Positions 1 to 7,283 of a DNA stretch of 41,671 nucleotides are shown here, piece after piece. The stretch lies in NCBI GenBank assembly GCA_947385425.1, contig CANDKY010000027.1:1-41671 (forward strand), given 5' to 3'. Each line of letters begins with the position of its first letter. Within the stretch, counting starts at the first letter, position 1. Source of the stretch: an uncultured Lachnospiraceae bacterium (GTDB lineage Bacteria; Bacillota; Clostridia; Lachnospirales; Lachnospiraceae). Under the pieces are notes generated by a model. The model made no database searches. It was not told the DNA's origin and saw nothing but the letters and a program-made list of their open reading frames with translations. The position numbers were made by a program, and so were the translations under genes.

Positions 1-75
1 TTCATAAAGTTTGGATAATTCAGAAAATCCAAATATTTGGATTTTTTCAAAGAGACGGAAGGAGGACGGGAGATT

Positions 76-285
76 ATGAGCCAGGTGTTTGAGGAATTGG
101 CGGAGGAATTAGCGGAGGAATTGGTGGAGGAATTGGCGGAAGAAAGGGCGGAAGAAAAGAAGATAGAGGTCTTGCTTGATGCGGTTAAAGGTTTGATGCA
201 GTCTATGAAATGGACGGCAGAGCAGGCAATGACCGCTATGAACTTATCAGAGAAAGACCAGGCAATTTTGAAAACAAAAATTTGA
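76..285 (+). CDS. Short Rpn-like C-terminal tail, probable gene fragment
   Basis: Encodes 69 residues. ATG 76 is preferred because GGAGG (about 61-65) lies upstream at good spacing; a TTG at 37 in the same frame has no such site. The first half is an acidic helix made of EELA/EELV/EERA units, written in the DNA as a 12-bp tandem repeat. The second half (KGLMQSMKWTAEQAM, then NLSEKDQ) resembles the three-helix tail found at the C-terminus of Rpn/PD-(D/E)XK transposase-like proteins. No nuclease core is present, so it is more likely a leftover tail than a working gene. Expression is possible given the ribosome binding site. No function is claimed. Confidence 0.4.
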   Translation: MSQVFEELAEELAEELVEELAEERAEEKKIEVLLDAVKGLMQSMKWTAEQAMTAMNLSEKDQAILKTKI

Positions 286-302
286 ACCAAATGCCCGACT
301 TT

Positions 303-330
303 AGAGCGTGTCTTAGAATTCATTGGCAGT
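303..330 (+). repeat. Possible terminal sequence of a mobile element
   Basis: The sequence AGAGCGTGTCTTAGAATTC starts just after the short ORF. It shares the leading AGAGCSTGTYT with the repeat ends at 2271, 13247 and 29360 and lies about 115 bp upstream of an IS256-like transposase start. It may be the left end of that element. No matching right end was found nearby. Confidence 0.25.
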
Positions 331-418
331 GTAAAAAAAGTTTGCGTCTTTGGAAAAAAATATCTCTTTTTTGGTAAGAATCAGTATATGACGATTTTTA
401 TCGAAAAAGAGTATTTTT

Positions 419-526
419 ATGCCAGTAGTAAAGGAACAAATTCGACAGATTATTGCAGATAACAACCTGAGCAGTATAGCTGATGTCTGCACCCGGCATG
501 TGACACGCCACTTCATTCGAAAATGA
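419..526 (+). pseudogene. IS256-type (mutator) transposase, N-terminal remnant
   Basis: From ATG 419 the frame reads MPVVKEQIRQIIADNN and then LSSIADV, which matches the usual opening of IS256/mutator-family transposases. After about residue 23 the expected continuation (a leucine-rich helix followed by the DDE core) is replaced by unrelated residues, and the frame stops at 526. The remnant therefore breaks off near base 490, beside the 3' end of the minus-strand antitoxin gene. It cannot encode an active transposase. Confidence 0.5.
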
Positions 527-836
527 TATTATTCGTATTTTCATAGCCTGAAGAGGAAAACCCAAGTTCCTGATCCACCTGCTCCTGTGTTATGAGTGTG
601 TCGGGATCAAAATGGGACATCCGTTCTGTGGCGGCAGTAAGAAGCCTTGCATCGTTGGCTTCATCCAGAAGGCGGATGTATTCTTCCGGGGAAAGCAGTA
701 CACATTCAGGGGTATTATTTTTCATGACGACTTTTGCCCCGTTATTTTTAACATCATCAAAAATTCTTCCTGCCAGCCCGCGGTTGAACAGGGAAATGGA
801 TATTGTGTTTTCTATTGCACTCCTGATAGAACTCAT
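513..836 (-). CDS. Phd/YefM-type antitoxin, apparently orphaned
   Basis: A 107-residue protein from ATG 836, chosen because AGAGGGG sits six bases upstream; ATG 842 is too close to that site. The N-terminal half (SISLFNRGLAGRIFDDVKNN, then GAKVVMKNNTPECVLLSPEEY) has the layout of Phd/YefM antitoxins: a DNA-binding fold in which a regulatory strand ends in a leucine-rich 'V(L)LSPEEY' motif. The acidic C-terminal third would be the toxin-binding arm. In such operons the toxin gene follows directly, but here the downstream DNA becomes the IS256-type remnant and no RelE/Doc-like ORF exists. The partner was probably lost, or lies elsewhere. Autoregulation is normal for the family. Confidence 0.65.
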   Translation of the reverse strand: MSSIRSAIENTISISLFNRGLAGRIFDDVKNNGAKVVMKNNTPECVLLSPEEYIRLLDEANDARLLTAATERMSHFDPDTLITQEQVDQELGFSSSGYENTNNIIFE

Positions 837-857
837 GAACATCCCCTCTTTGATTAG

Positions 858-885
858 AGTATATGGGATATCAGCAAAAAAACAA
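858..885 (-). promoter_or_regulatory. Sigma-A-type promoter of the antitoxin gene
   Basis: On the minus strand TTGTTT (885-880) is followed after 16 bases by TATACT (863-858), about 22 bases before the antitoxin start codon. The spacing and hexamers fit a housekeeping promoter. Confidence 0.45.
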
Positions 886-915
886 TAAATTTACTGATAA
901 GATTTGGAAAAATAA

Positions 916-1005
916 AACCTCTGAGCTGAACCAGAGGTTAAAGCAATGTTTCCATGCCGTACATTGCGAAACATGTTTGAATAAACAGCGTTTCCATGCC
1001 GTACA
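916..1005. repeat. Hairpin and short direct repeat in non-coding stretch
   Basis: Between the antitoxin and the Rpn-like gene (843-1249) there is no convincing intact gene. It contains a hairpin with an 8-bp stem (AACCTCTG at 916-923, CAGAGGTT at 932-939) and a 16-bp direct repeat GTTTCCATGCCGTACA at 948-963 and 990-1005. These look like debris of a mobile element. No function can be assigned. Confidence 0.3.
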
Positions 1006-1068
1006 CCGTAAAGTGTCTTACGGCTATTTTATATGCAAAAGCCCGTGTGAGGAAAATCTGATTTAAAG

Positions 1069-1167
1069 GAGGGCATCGTAAAGTATTCTGCGCTGAAGCA
1101 GTACAATGAGAAATTTCACACAGATGTGGACAATCTCCTGAGACTGGATCCCGGCAATACCTTGTAA
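1069..1167 (+). pseudogene. Unrecognised gene fragment
   Basis: An open stretch without its own start codon reads EGIVKYSALKQYNEKF, then HTDVDNLLRLDPGNTL, and stops at 1167. The composition looks protein-like and the stretch ends just where the next promoter begins. It could be the 3' end of a truncated gene. I do not recognise the family. Confidence 0.25.
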
Positions 1168-1190
1168 AACCCGATTTTTTTTCATATAAT
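1162..1190 (+). promoter_or_regulatory. Sigma-A-type promoter of the Rpn-family gene
   Basis: TTGTAA at 1162-1167 and TATAAT at 1185-1190 are separated by exactly 17 bases. The promoter lies about 60 bases before ATG 1250, which is preceded by GAGGG. Confidence 0.6.
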
Positions 1191-1249
1191 GATTATAAAC
1201 AGTGAAGTTGAAATGACATGGCAGTAGAATAGCGGCAAAAGAGGGTAAA

Positions 1250-2170
1250 ATGAGAAAAGAGACTGAAATTGATATTGCGGTCGCAGAAGCGGTTGGGAGC
1301 AAATATGATAATGCATGTAAAAGGCTGTTCCAGAACAGGGAAATCATAGCGCCGGTATTAAAAGAGGTAGTGCCGGAGTATAAAAACTCCACAGTGGAAG
1401 ATATAATACGGTATATAGATGCAGACAGTATCCGGGATATTCCTGTTGGGGATATCCCGGCAGGGGTAGGCCAGCTACAGACGGAAATGAGCTCTGCCAG
1501 CGATAAACTAATCCGGTATGACACCCATTTTAAATCGGTAAACCCCATGCTGAGTAATGAAAGCCTGTGCATCCACCTTCATATTGATTTGGAAGTCCAG
1601 AACAATTACAGGCCGGCTTCCCCATCCTATCCGGTCATAAAGAGGGGAATCTATTATGCCGCAAGGGAGATCAGCTACCAGCTCGGTACATTAACGGAGC
1701 AGACGAATTATGGGGATATCCAGAAAGCCTACAGCATTTGGATATGTAATGAGAGGATTCCGGCCAGGCTGCAGAATACCGTGACAATGTATTCCATCAA
1801 GAAGACAGATGTGATAGGGAAGGTAGATGAGCCGGAAGAAGAGTATGATATGATGGGTGTGATTATGATACGCAGGGGAGAAAAAACAGATGCACCGATA
1901 TTTGACTACCTGACGGGAGTGTTTAACTGTGACAAAGGAAAAATAGAAGAATATGTGGATATAGCAGAAAATGAAAAAGTTTTGAAAGGAGTGGATGAGA
2001 TGAGCGGCTTAGGACAGACCATCATGAATGAAGGGATACAGAAAGGGGAAAATCTGCTGGCAACACTTGTCGGGTATTTAAAGAGGGATGGGAGGCTGGA
2101 TGCTCTGGATCAGATTGCGGATGAGGAAACAAGAAAGCAACTGTACAGGGAATATCATTTGGATGATTGA
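1250..2170 (+). CDS. Rpn/PD-(D/E)XK nuclease-family transposase-like protein
   Basis: A 306-residue protein of the Rpn-like family (PD-(D/E)XK nucleases often annotated as putative transposases). The probable catalytic core is visible: RYDTHF around D91, then HIDLEVQN with D113, E115 and Q117, the E-x-Q form typical of this family. A region rich in aromatic and charged residues follows, then the usual C-terminal helical tail (about 255-306) with MNEGIQKGENLLATL. E. coli RpnA-type proteins are DNA endonucleases that promote RecA-independent recombination; whether this copy is active is unknown. It has its own promoter and a good ribosome binding site. A second family member (11820-12832) in this window is disrupted, and a tail fragment lies at 76-285. 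Confidence 0.75.
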   Translation: MRKETEIDIAVAEAVGSKYDNACKRLFQNREIIAPVLKEVVPEYKNSTVEDIIRYIDADSIRDIPVGDIPAGVGQLQTEMSSASDKLIRYDTHFKSVNPMLSNESLCIHLHIDLEVQNNYRPASPSYPVIKRGIYYAAREISYQLGTLTEQTNYGDIQKAYSIWICNERIPARLQNTVTMYSIKKTDVIGKVDEPEEEYDMMGVIMIRRGEKTDAPIFDYLTGVFNCDKGKIEEYVDIAENEKVLKGVDEMSGLGQTIMNEGIQKGENLLATLVGYLKRDGRLDALDQIADEETRKQLYREYHLDD

Positions 2171-2270
2171 ATGCAGGTGTGTTATGCTGCACATGATAAT
2201 ACACAGCACGTACACGCCCATATCCTTTTGAACAGTGTTTCATAGTGCTATTTAAGTGGCTATAAGTGTT

Positions 2271-2446
2271 AGAGCCTGTTTAAAATCTCATTTTCGCCAT
2301 CTGTACACGGTGAAACCGTTCATCATTTTGCGAGATCTTTGCCCCTCATTCAGTCAACGTAGCCCCACTACGCCTCCCTCATTCGGGGCAAACCTCTCAC
2401 AAACTGTGGCGCACATCTGGCGAAAAGCAGATTTTAGACAGGCTCT
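2271..2446. repeat. Palindromic repeat, family A (full copy, 176 bp)
   Basis: The ends are imperfect inverted repeats of about 30 bp: AGAGCCTGTTTAAAATCT at the left, and AGATTTTAGACAGGCTCT at the right. Inside is a second inverted section around GCCCC...GGGGC. There is no coding capacity. Related pieces occur at 13247-13300, 29360-29385 and 40136-40210. It has the form of a MITE-like or REP-like element. Confidence 0.7.
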
Positions 2447-2550
2447 TAAACCGCAGAAGCCAGAGAAGGAGCTATACATGGGAAGCTTTCACTAAAGGAT
2501 TATAGACGAGAGCAGCCCTGAAATTGCCAGATTAGTTCAGAAAATTACTT

Positions 2551-2586
2551 AAACGCCGTCATCCCTAAAACAGGTGGCGGCGTTTG
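2551..2586 (-). terminator. Hairpin downstream of the FAD oxidoreductase
   Basis: AAACGCCG at 2551-2558 pairs with CGGCGTTT further right, forming a GC-rich stem just beyond the stop codon of the minus-strand gene. The following U-run is weak, so termination efficiency is uncertain. Confidence 0.5.
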
Positions 2587-2607
2587 CTTATATGGTATTT
2601 ATTTTAC

Positions 2608-4203
2608 TCATTCCATTTCATTAGCCGTTGCTTCTTCGTGGTACTCTTTTTCGGTATTTACACTCCAGACATTGCTTTTGTCCCTGATTCCGTTTTTGAT
2701 ATTTTTTACGGCTTCAAAGGAAGTACACATGGAATGGTCTATGTTGTTGTAGCGGTGCTGGCCGTTTCTTCCAACGCAGTACAGATTGTCGATGGTGTTG
2801 AGGTAATCTACAAGTTTATCCATGTGTTTGTAAGTATCGAAGTAGGCCGGGTAGGCTTTTTTCACATGTTCGGAATGCGTGTCGATAACATCGGAGGCAT
2901 TGTCGATCAGCCCCATTTTCACCATTTCCCCGACGGCAAATTTTGTGAAGGCTTTGTCGGACATATTCCAGTATTTGTCGCCTTCATTGCAGAAATATTC
3001 CAAACCGACCCAGACGGTGTGCTTCAGGTCTTTGACCATGTAGGGGGACCAGTTGTTATAGACTTGTAAGCGGCCCAGTTTGACGGTGCGGTCATGGACA
3101 TAGATCCAGCAGTCGGGAACAATGTTTCCTACGGTCTTTATTTTGGTTCTGTTTTTCAGGTTGAGTTTCGGGACAAGGACGCCGAGGGTGCGGTAATCGC
3201 GGTAGGGCAGCCCGGCGGCAATGTGCGCGATTTTCTTCGGGACGTTGTCCATGCCGCCAACCAGGTCTTTGACCGGCATGGAGGATATGAAAATATCGCC
3301 TTCCATAGTATGTGTTTCGCCGTTTTGTTCATAAGTAAGGGAAGTGATATGGTTGTTTTTGTCTTTGGTAAATCCGGTTACTTTGCTGTTTTTCAGGATT
3401 TTTCCGCCGCGTTTGGTGATTTCCTCAGCCGTGACGTCCCATAATTGCCCGGGGCCGAGCTTGGGGTATTTAAACTGTTCGATCAGGGAAGTTTCCACCT
3501 TGCGGTTTTTCCTTGCGGGAAGGAGTTTGGCAAACATATCTTTTATGATAGCAAAGATAGACAGTCCCTTTGCGCGCTGTGCCCCCCAGTCAGGGGCTAT
3601 TTCGCTGGGGTGGCGTCCCCACAGGTTCTCCGTGTAATTTTCAAAGAACATGGCGTATAGTTTATGGCCGAAACGGTTTACATAGAAATCTTCCAGGGAA
3701 TGTTCCTTCCGCTTATGGAGCAGGGCGGCAAGGTAACTGAAAAATACATGTACTGTCGTCAGGATGCCCATATTCTTCAAAGTCTCGAATTTCAGGGAAA
3801 TCGGATAATCGAAGAATTTTTTCTTAAAATAAATGCGGGAGACACGGTTGCGGTTGAGCATGACGCGGTCTTCCTTCTGCGGATCCGGCCCTCCCGGTGT
3901 GAGGGGCATGGGACGTTTCAGCAGTATATCGTCATAAGTGGGTGAACCCTGGCCGGGAAGCATATTGTCCCACCATTCGTTTACTTCCGGTACTTTGGAG
4001 AAGAAACGGTGCCCGCCCATATCCATGCGGTTGCCTTTATAATTAACGGTTCTGGAAATGCCGCCCATGGTGTCGCTTTCCTCGAATACGGTAACTTCAT
4101 AATCGTTGTCGATGTCCGGGCTGCCGGATTGTCTGTCTGTCAATAATTCATAGGCAGCGGTGAGCCCAGCGGGGCCGGCGCCGATGATCAATACTTTTCT
4201 CAT
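2608..4203 (-). CDS. NAD(P)/FAD-dependent oxidoreductase, protoporphyrinogen-oxidase/UGM-like
   Basis: A 531-residue flavoprotein. The N-terminus [20 protein letters not shown] is a classic Rossmann FAD-binding motif, followed by an acidic residue region (VTVFEESD) and the GG doublet of MGGISRTV. Further on, GGHRFFSK and a C-terminal [19 protein letters not shown] segment complete the FAD fold of the COG1232 group. Members near polysaccharide genes are usually annotated as amine-oxidase or UDP-galactopyranose-mutase-like proteins. The substrate here is unknown; action on a nucleotide sugar or lipid-linked sugar is an inference from context. ATG 4203 follows AGGGA at good distance. It is transcribed divergently from the membrane-protein gene at 4741, with a repeat-rich spacer between. 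Confidence 0.75.
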   Translation of the reverse strand: MRKVLIIGAGPAGLTAAYELLTDRQSGSPDIDNDYEVTVFEESDTMGGISRTVNYKGNRMDMGGHRFFSKVPEVNEWWDNMLPGQGSPTYDDILLKRPMPLTPGGPDPQKEDRVMLNRNRVSRIYFKKKFFDYPISLKFETLKNMGILTTVHVFFSYLAALLHKRKEHSLEDFYVNRFGHKLYAMFFENYTENLWGRHPSEIAPDWGAQRAKGLSIFAIIKDMFAKLLPARKNRKVETSLIEQFKYPKLGPGQLWDVTAEEITKRGGKILKNSKVTGFTKDKNNHITSLTYEQNGETHTMEGDIFISSMPVKDLVGGMDNVPKKIAHIAAGLPYRDYRTLGVLVPKLNLKNRTKIKTVGNIVPDCWIYVHDRTVKLGRLQVYNNWSPYMVKDLKHTVWVGLEYFCNEGDKYWNMSDKAFTKFAVGEMVKMGLIDNASDVIDTHSEHVKKAYPAYFDTYKHMDKLVDYLNTIDNLYCVGRNGQHRYNNIDHSMCTSFEAVKNIKNGIRDKSNVWSVNTEKEYHEEATANEME

Positions 4204-4270
4204 AAATTTCTTTCCCTCTTATTCCTCTCATTGGCGTGGGTTTATAGACGGCGGCATATAGAAATTTCTG

Positions 4271-4317
4271 CCTGTGCGGTTGGTGCCCTGTACCTTCCCG
4301 GCGGCTAACCGCACAGG
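4271..4317. repeat. Hairpin repeat, family C (copy 1)
   Basis: CCTGTGCGGTT at 4271-4281 pairs perfectly with AACCGCACAGG at 4307-4317 around a loop containing GGTGCCCTGTACC. It lies in the 5' leader of the oxidoreductase. Related copies are at 11249-11280 and 35125-35175. Confidence 0.65.
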
Positions 4318-4510
4318 TGGAAAAAATTTTGCCTTTCCATATCCACAATCGTATATATTTTACCACGCAATGAGTGGATTGTCCATGGACAGATAGACAG
4401 AATTGGTTTAAAATAGTAACAGTATTGCACTGCCCCGCGGCCGGCATATCCGGATGCGGGACAGACGCCGGGTTTATGGAAAGCCAGAGGGAGAACAATA
4501 ACAGAAAAAA

Positions 4511-4705
4511 TAATTATAGTAGGAAAGCAAGGATAGAAAAATAATTATAGTAGGAAAGCAAGGATAGAAAAATAATTATAGTAGGAAAGCAAGGACAGAA
4601 AAATAATTATGGTAGGGAAGCAAGGATAGAAAAATAATTATAGTAGGAAAGCAAGGATAAAAAAATAACTATAGCTGGAAAACAATGATAAAAAATAATT
4701 ATGAG
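4511..4705 (+). repeat. Tandem array of a 31-bp A-rich repeat
   Basis: Six units begin at 4511, 4542, 4573, 4604, 4635 and 4666, with a partial seventh at 4696. The core is TAATTATAGTAGGAAAGCAA followed by GGATAGAAAAA. The last copies are the most diverged. The 31-bp period is close to three helical turns, so the A-tracts are in phase. The array ends about 35 bases before ATG 4741. It is not CRISPR, since no variable spacers occur. Confidence 0.85.
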
Positions 4706-4740
4706 GCGAAACTAATAAGGAAGGAAATGGAGTAGAAAAT

Positions 4741-5937
4741 ATGGTTGTTATAAAGGGAATCAGTCTGATTTTGTGGTTAGTTATTCTGCCGTGCTGTATG
4801 GGGCTTATTCCCATGCGGGGGATTCCGGAGAAAAAAAGAAATATAGGAGTGGTTTTTATCGGGGGATATTTGATTATGTTTTCGCTGTGCTGGGTGGTTA
4901 CTGTCCCCTGTATTCTTCTGGTAAAATATTATAGTTTCCGCACAATGGCCGTATGGTATACGGCGGCGCTGCTTTTGGCATCGGCATTGGGTGTCGGGCT
5001 TGCGGTATGGGCATGGCGGCGGAGAAAGTGGGTGTCTTTAAAGCCGCAGATAGATTTCAAAGGAATGTCCGTGGAAGTGAAAGCGGAATGGATTATGTTT
5101 TTCCTTTTGCTTTTCTGGCAGCTTTACAAAGCGTTCACGCTGGCTTCCTTTGACGGGGATGATGCGGAGTATGTGGCCCAGTCGCTGGTGACGCAGCAGA
5201 GCGAAACAATGTACCTGATCCTGCCTTATACCGGAGGGACTACTTCGTTGGATATCCGGCATTCGCTGGCGGTGCTGCCTGTGTGGGTGGCTTTTATCGG
5301 CAGGCGGACGGGGATCCATACAACTATTTTGGCACACAGTATATTGCCGTTTGTGCTGATACCGCTGACTTATATGATATATTTCGAGATTGGAAAGCAT
5401 TTACTGAAAAAGAAGGGCGAATATCTTCCTGCTTTTATGGTTATTATGGCGCTTCTGCAGATATTCGGGAATGTTTCTATTTATACAAATGAAACCTTTT
5501 TCCTGACCAGGACATGGCAGGGAAAGGCGGTGGCGGCGAGTTTCGTGATTCCGGCAACGATTTGGCTGATGTTATGGATTTTTGACAGCGGCGGGGAAAA
5601 GGAGCCGGGACGCAGGAGGAAGCGGAGGAAAAGGCATAAGCTGCGGTTAGTGAAAGGCGTGGGGCAGGAGGGGGACGCAACGGCCGGAGGAAGGGGATCG
5701 GAGCCGGGGATGGCTGGAAAAGGAGGGCAGGCAGGGCTTTGGCTCCTTTTGTGCCTGGTGAATATAACGGCAGGTGTCTGTACGTCCATGGGCGTTTTCC
5801 TGAATATGATTCTGATAGCGGCAGCGGCGTTTTGGATAATGGTGGCGGAGCGGAAGTTCAGTATTCTGGTAAAGGCGGGTTTTGCCTGTGTGCCGAATGT
5901 GGTTTACATGATTTTGTATTTGTTCCTGCATGTATAG
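4741..5937 (+). CDS. Polytopic membrane protein, GT-C-like (DUF6077-type)
   Basis: A 398-residue protein with about ten hydrophobic segments. After the third segment comes FDGDDAEYVAQSL, an acidic loop of the kind that holds the catalytic Asp in GT-C glycosyltransferases using lipid-phosphate sugars. NETFFLTRTWQGKAVAAS is another conserved loop. It resembles proteins annotated as DUF6077, but this is by eye. A strongly basic, glycine-rich insert (about residues 285-335, with RRRKRRKRHK) interrupts two membrane segments and looks like a local expansion. The protein ends abruptly after a membrane segment, and the next gene may provide a C-terminal soluble part. ATG 4741 follows a purine-rich site (GGAG). 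A role in surface glycan assembly is inferred. Confidence 0.6.
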   Translation: MVVIKGISLILWLVILPCCMGLIPMRGIPEKKRNIGVVFIGGYLIMFSLCWVVTVPCILLVKYYSFRTMAVWYTAALLLASALGVGLAVWAWRRRKWVSLKPQIDFKGMSVEVKAEWIMFFLLLFWQLYKAFTLASFDGDDAEYVAQSLVTQQSETMYLILPYTGGTTSLDIRHSLAVLPVWVAFIGRRTGIHTTILAHSILPFVLIPLTYMIYFEIGKHLLKKKGEYLPAFMVIMALLQIFGNVSIYTNETFFLTRTWQGKAVAASFVIPATIWLMLWIFDSGGEKEPGRRRKRRKRHKLRLVKGVGQEGDATAGGRGSEPGMAGKGGQAGLWLLLCLVNITAGVCTSMGVFLNMILIAAAAFWIMVAERKFSILVKAGFACVPNVVYMILYLFLHV

Positions 5938-6001
5938 AAGGGGATTTCCGGAGAGAACTGAGAGAGGACAGGAGGGGCGGAATCCAAACGGGTAATCGGA
6001 G

Positions 6002-6183
6002 CGCCGCAGACCATATGTCTCGTCCGGACGCACTTTCGCCCAGCGGCAGACGCAATGGTACTAACACTACATTACATGTAGTGTAGCACCAAAACACGGC
6101 GCCTAAGTGTCGATGCCTTTCGATGGTCCGGATTGAGATATATGGTTTTCAGCGCTGCGAAAAGCTTAAGTTAATGACATTGG
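6002..6183. repeat. Palindromic repeat, family B (copy 1), with central hairpin
   Basis: Imperfect inverted arms: CAGACCATATGTCTCGTCC near 6015 matches the reverse complement of GGATTGAGATATATGGTTTT near 6130-6150. At the centre ACACTACAT (6064-6072) and ATGTAGTGT (6076-6084) form a perfect 9-bp stem. The right end, GCTTAAGTTAATGACATTGG, recurs at 11283 (inverted) and 29450. It lies in the 527-base gap between two membrane-protein genes. Confidence 0.6.
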
Positions 6184-6203
6184 GCTGAGGAGTGTTGGTG
6201 GAA

Positions 6204-6418
6204 AGATTAAGCGTAACGGGGACAAAGCCGGGGAATGATGGCAGAAGGATTAAGCGTAACGGAGGCAAAGCCGGGGAATGATGGCAGAAGGATTAAGCGT
6301 AACGGGGACAAAGCCGGGGAATGATGGCAGAAGGATTATGTGTAACGGAGGCAAAGCCGGGGAATGATGGCAGAAGGATTAAGCGTAACGGCAACAAAAC
6401 CAGGGAATGCGGAACAGA
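6204..6418 (+). repeat. Tandem array of a 43-bp repeat
   Basis: Five units start at 6204, 6247, 6290, 6333 and 6376; the core is GGATTAAGCGTAACGG then CAAAGCCGGGGAATGATGGC. Because 43 is not a multiple of three, the array is not a protein repeat. It ends about 45 bases before ATG 6465. Together with the family B palindrome it fills the gap between the two membrane proteins. Confidence 0.85.
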
Positions 6419-6464
6419 ATAAGAAGGGCGCAAGGGGAATAAAACCGGGAGCGGGAGGTTTGTA

Positions 6465-7274
6465 ATGTACGGGATATTTATGGAAAGTGTTGTGATATTC
6501 AAAAATTATGTGGGCGGGCGGTATATTGTGGCCTTATTTCTGCTGGCGCTGCTGTATCTCATTTTTGCAGAAAAGAACAGGAGGCGGCGGGCGATGTTTG
6601 TGTATATGCCTGTCAGCCTTCTGCTGGCATTTTTCTTCCCGGTTACGCGGAAGGTTTTTGTGCGGCTGATGGGTGAGGGGGATACGTATTACCGGATTTT
6701 GTGGCTGGTGCCTATGGGGCTGGTAATTGCTTACGGAGGCGTGAAATTTGCCGTATTTGTGTGTGAGAAGAAAGGGCTGGTGATGAAGCGGCTGACGCTG
6801 GCGGCGCTGGCGGCGGCGGTGATGCTGTGCGGGACTTATGTGTATGCCAGCCAGTATATGTCCAGGGCGGAGAACCTTTACCATATTCCGCAGAAGGTGA
6901 TTGATATCTGCGATGTGATAGCCCCGGCGGAGGGCGAGGAGCGTATATGGGCAGTGTTCCCGACGGATCTGGTTTATTTTGTAAGGCAGTATGATACGGA
7001 TATTCAGATGCTTTACGGGAGGGAAATGGTGGAGCCGAAGTGGCAGTATGCGGAGCCGGTGCATACGGTGATGAATCATCCGACAACAATAGATATGGAA
7101 GCGTTGGTGGCGTTGACGCGGGAGCGGAACTGCACGTATATTGTTTTGCCCAATAACAAGGGCGTGTCGGAGACGCCGGAGAATTTCGGGCTGGAATTAT
7201 TGGATACGATAGAGGGTTATCCGGTTTATTTTGATCCGGTGGCGGAGCAAATGTTGGAAGAACGGTTTGGATAG
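6465..7274 (+). CDS. Membrane protein with C-terminal soluble domain, possible GT-C partner
   Basis: A 269-residue protein. The first 130 residues hold about four to five membrane segments (for example VALFLLALLYLIFAEKN and LAALAAAVMLCGTYVYA). The rest is a soluble, probably external domain with VIAPAEGEERIWAVFPTDL, a layout like the C-terminal domain of GT-C glycosyltransferases. I do not recognise a named family. GGGAGG six bases before ATG 6465 fixes the start. Only nine bases separate it from the MBOAT gene downstream, so they are co-transcribed. It could be the second half of an enzyme whose first half is the preceding gene. Confidence 0.6.
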   Translation: MYGIFMESVVIFKNYVGGRYIVALFLLALLYLIFAEKNRRRRAMFVYMPVSLLLAFFFPVTRKVFVRLMGEGDTYYRILWLVPMGLVIAYGGVKFAVFVCEKKGLVMKRLTLAALAAAVMLCGTYVYASQYMSRAENLYHIPQKVIDICDVIAPAEGEERIWAVFPTDLVYFVRQYDTDIQMLYGREMVEPKWQYAEPVHTVMNHPTTIDMEALVALTRERNCTYIVLPNNKGVSETPENFGLELLDTIEGYPVYFDPVAEQMLEERFG

Positions 7275-7283
7275 GAGCCTGGC

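Noticed and set aside
863-1066. Small ORF after the antitoxin
   Set aside because: It spans a hairpin and a direct repeat, has no ribosome binding site, and does not look like a protein.
2256-2495. Small ORF over the family A repeat
   Set aside because: It is read through the palindrome; no independent coding evidence.
4511-4705. CRISPR-like regular repeats (also 6204-6418)
   Set aside because: The units are directly adjacent with no variable spacers and no cas genes nearby; they are simple tandem repeats.
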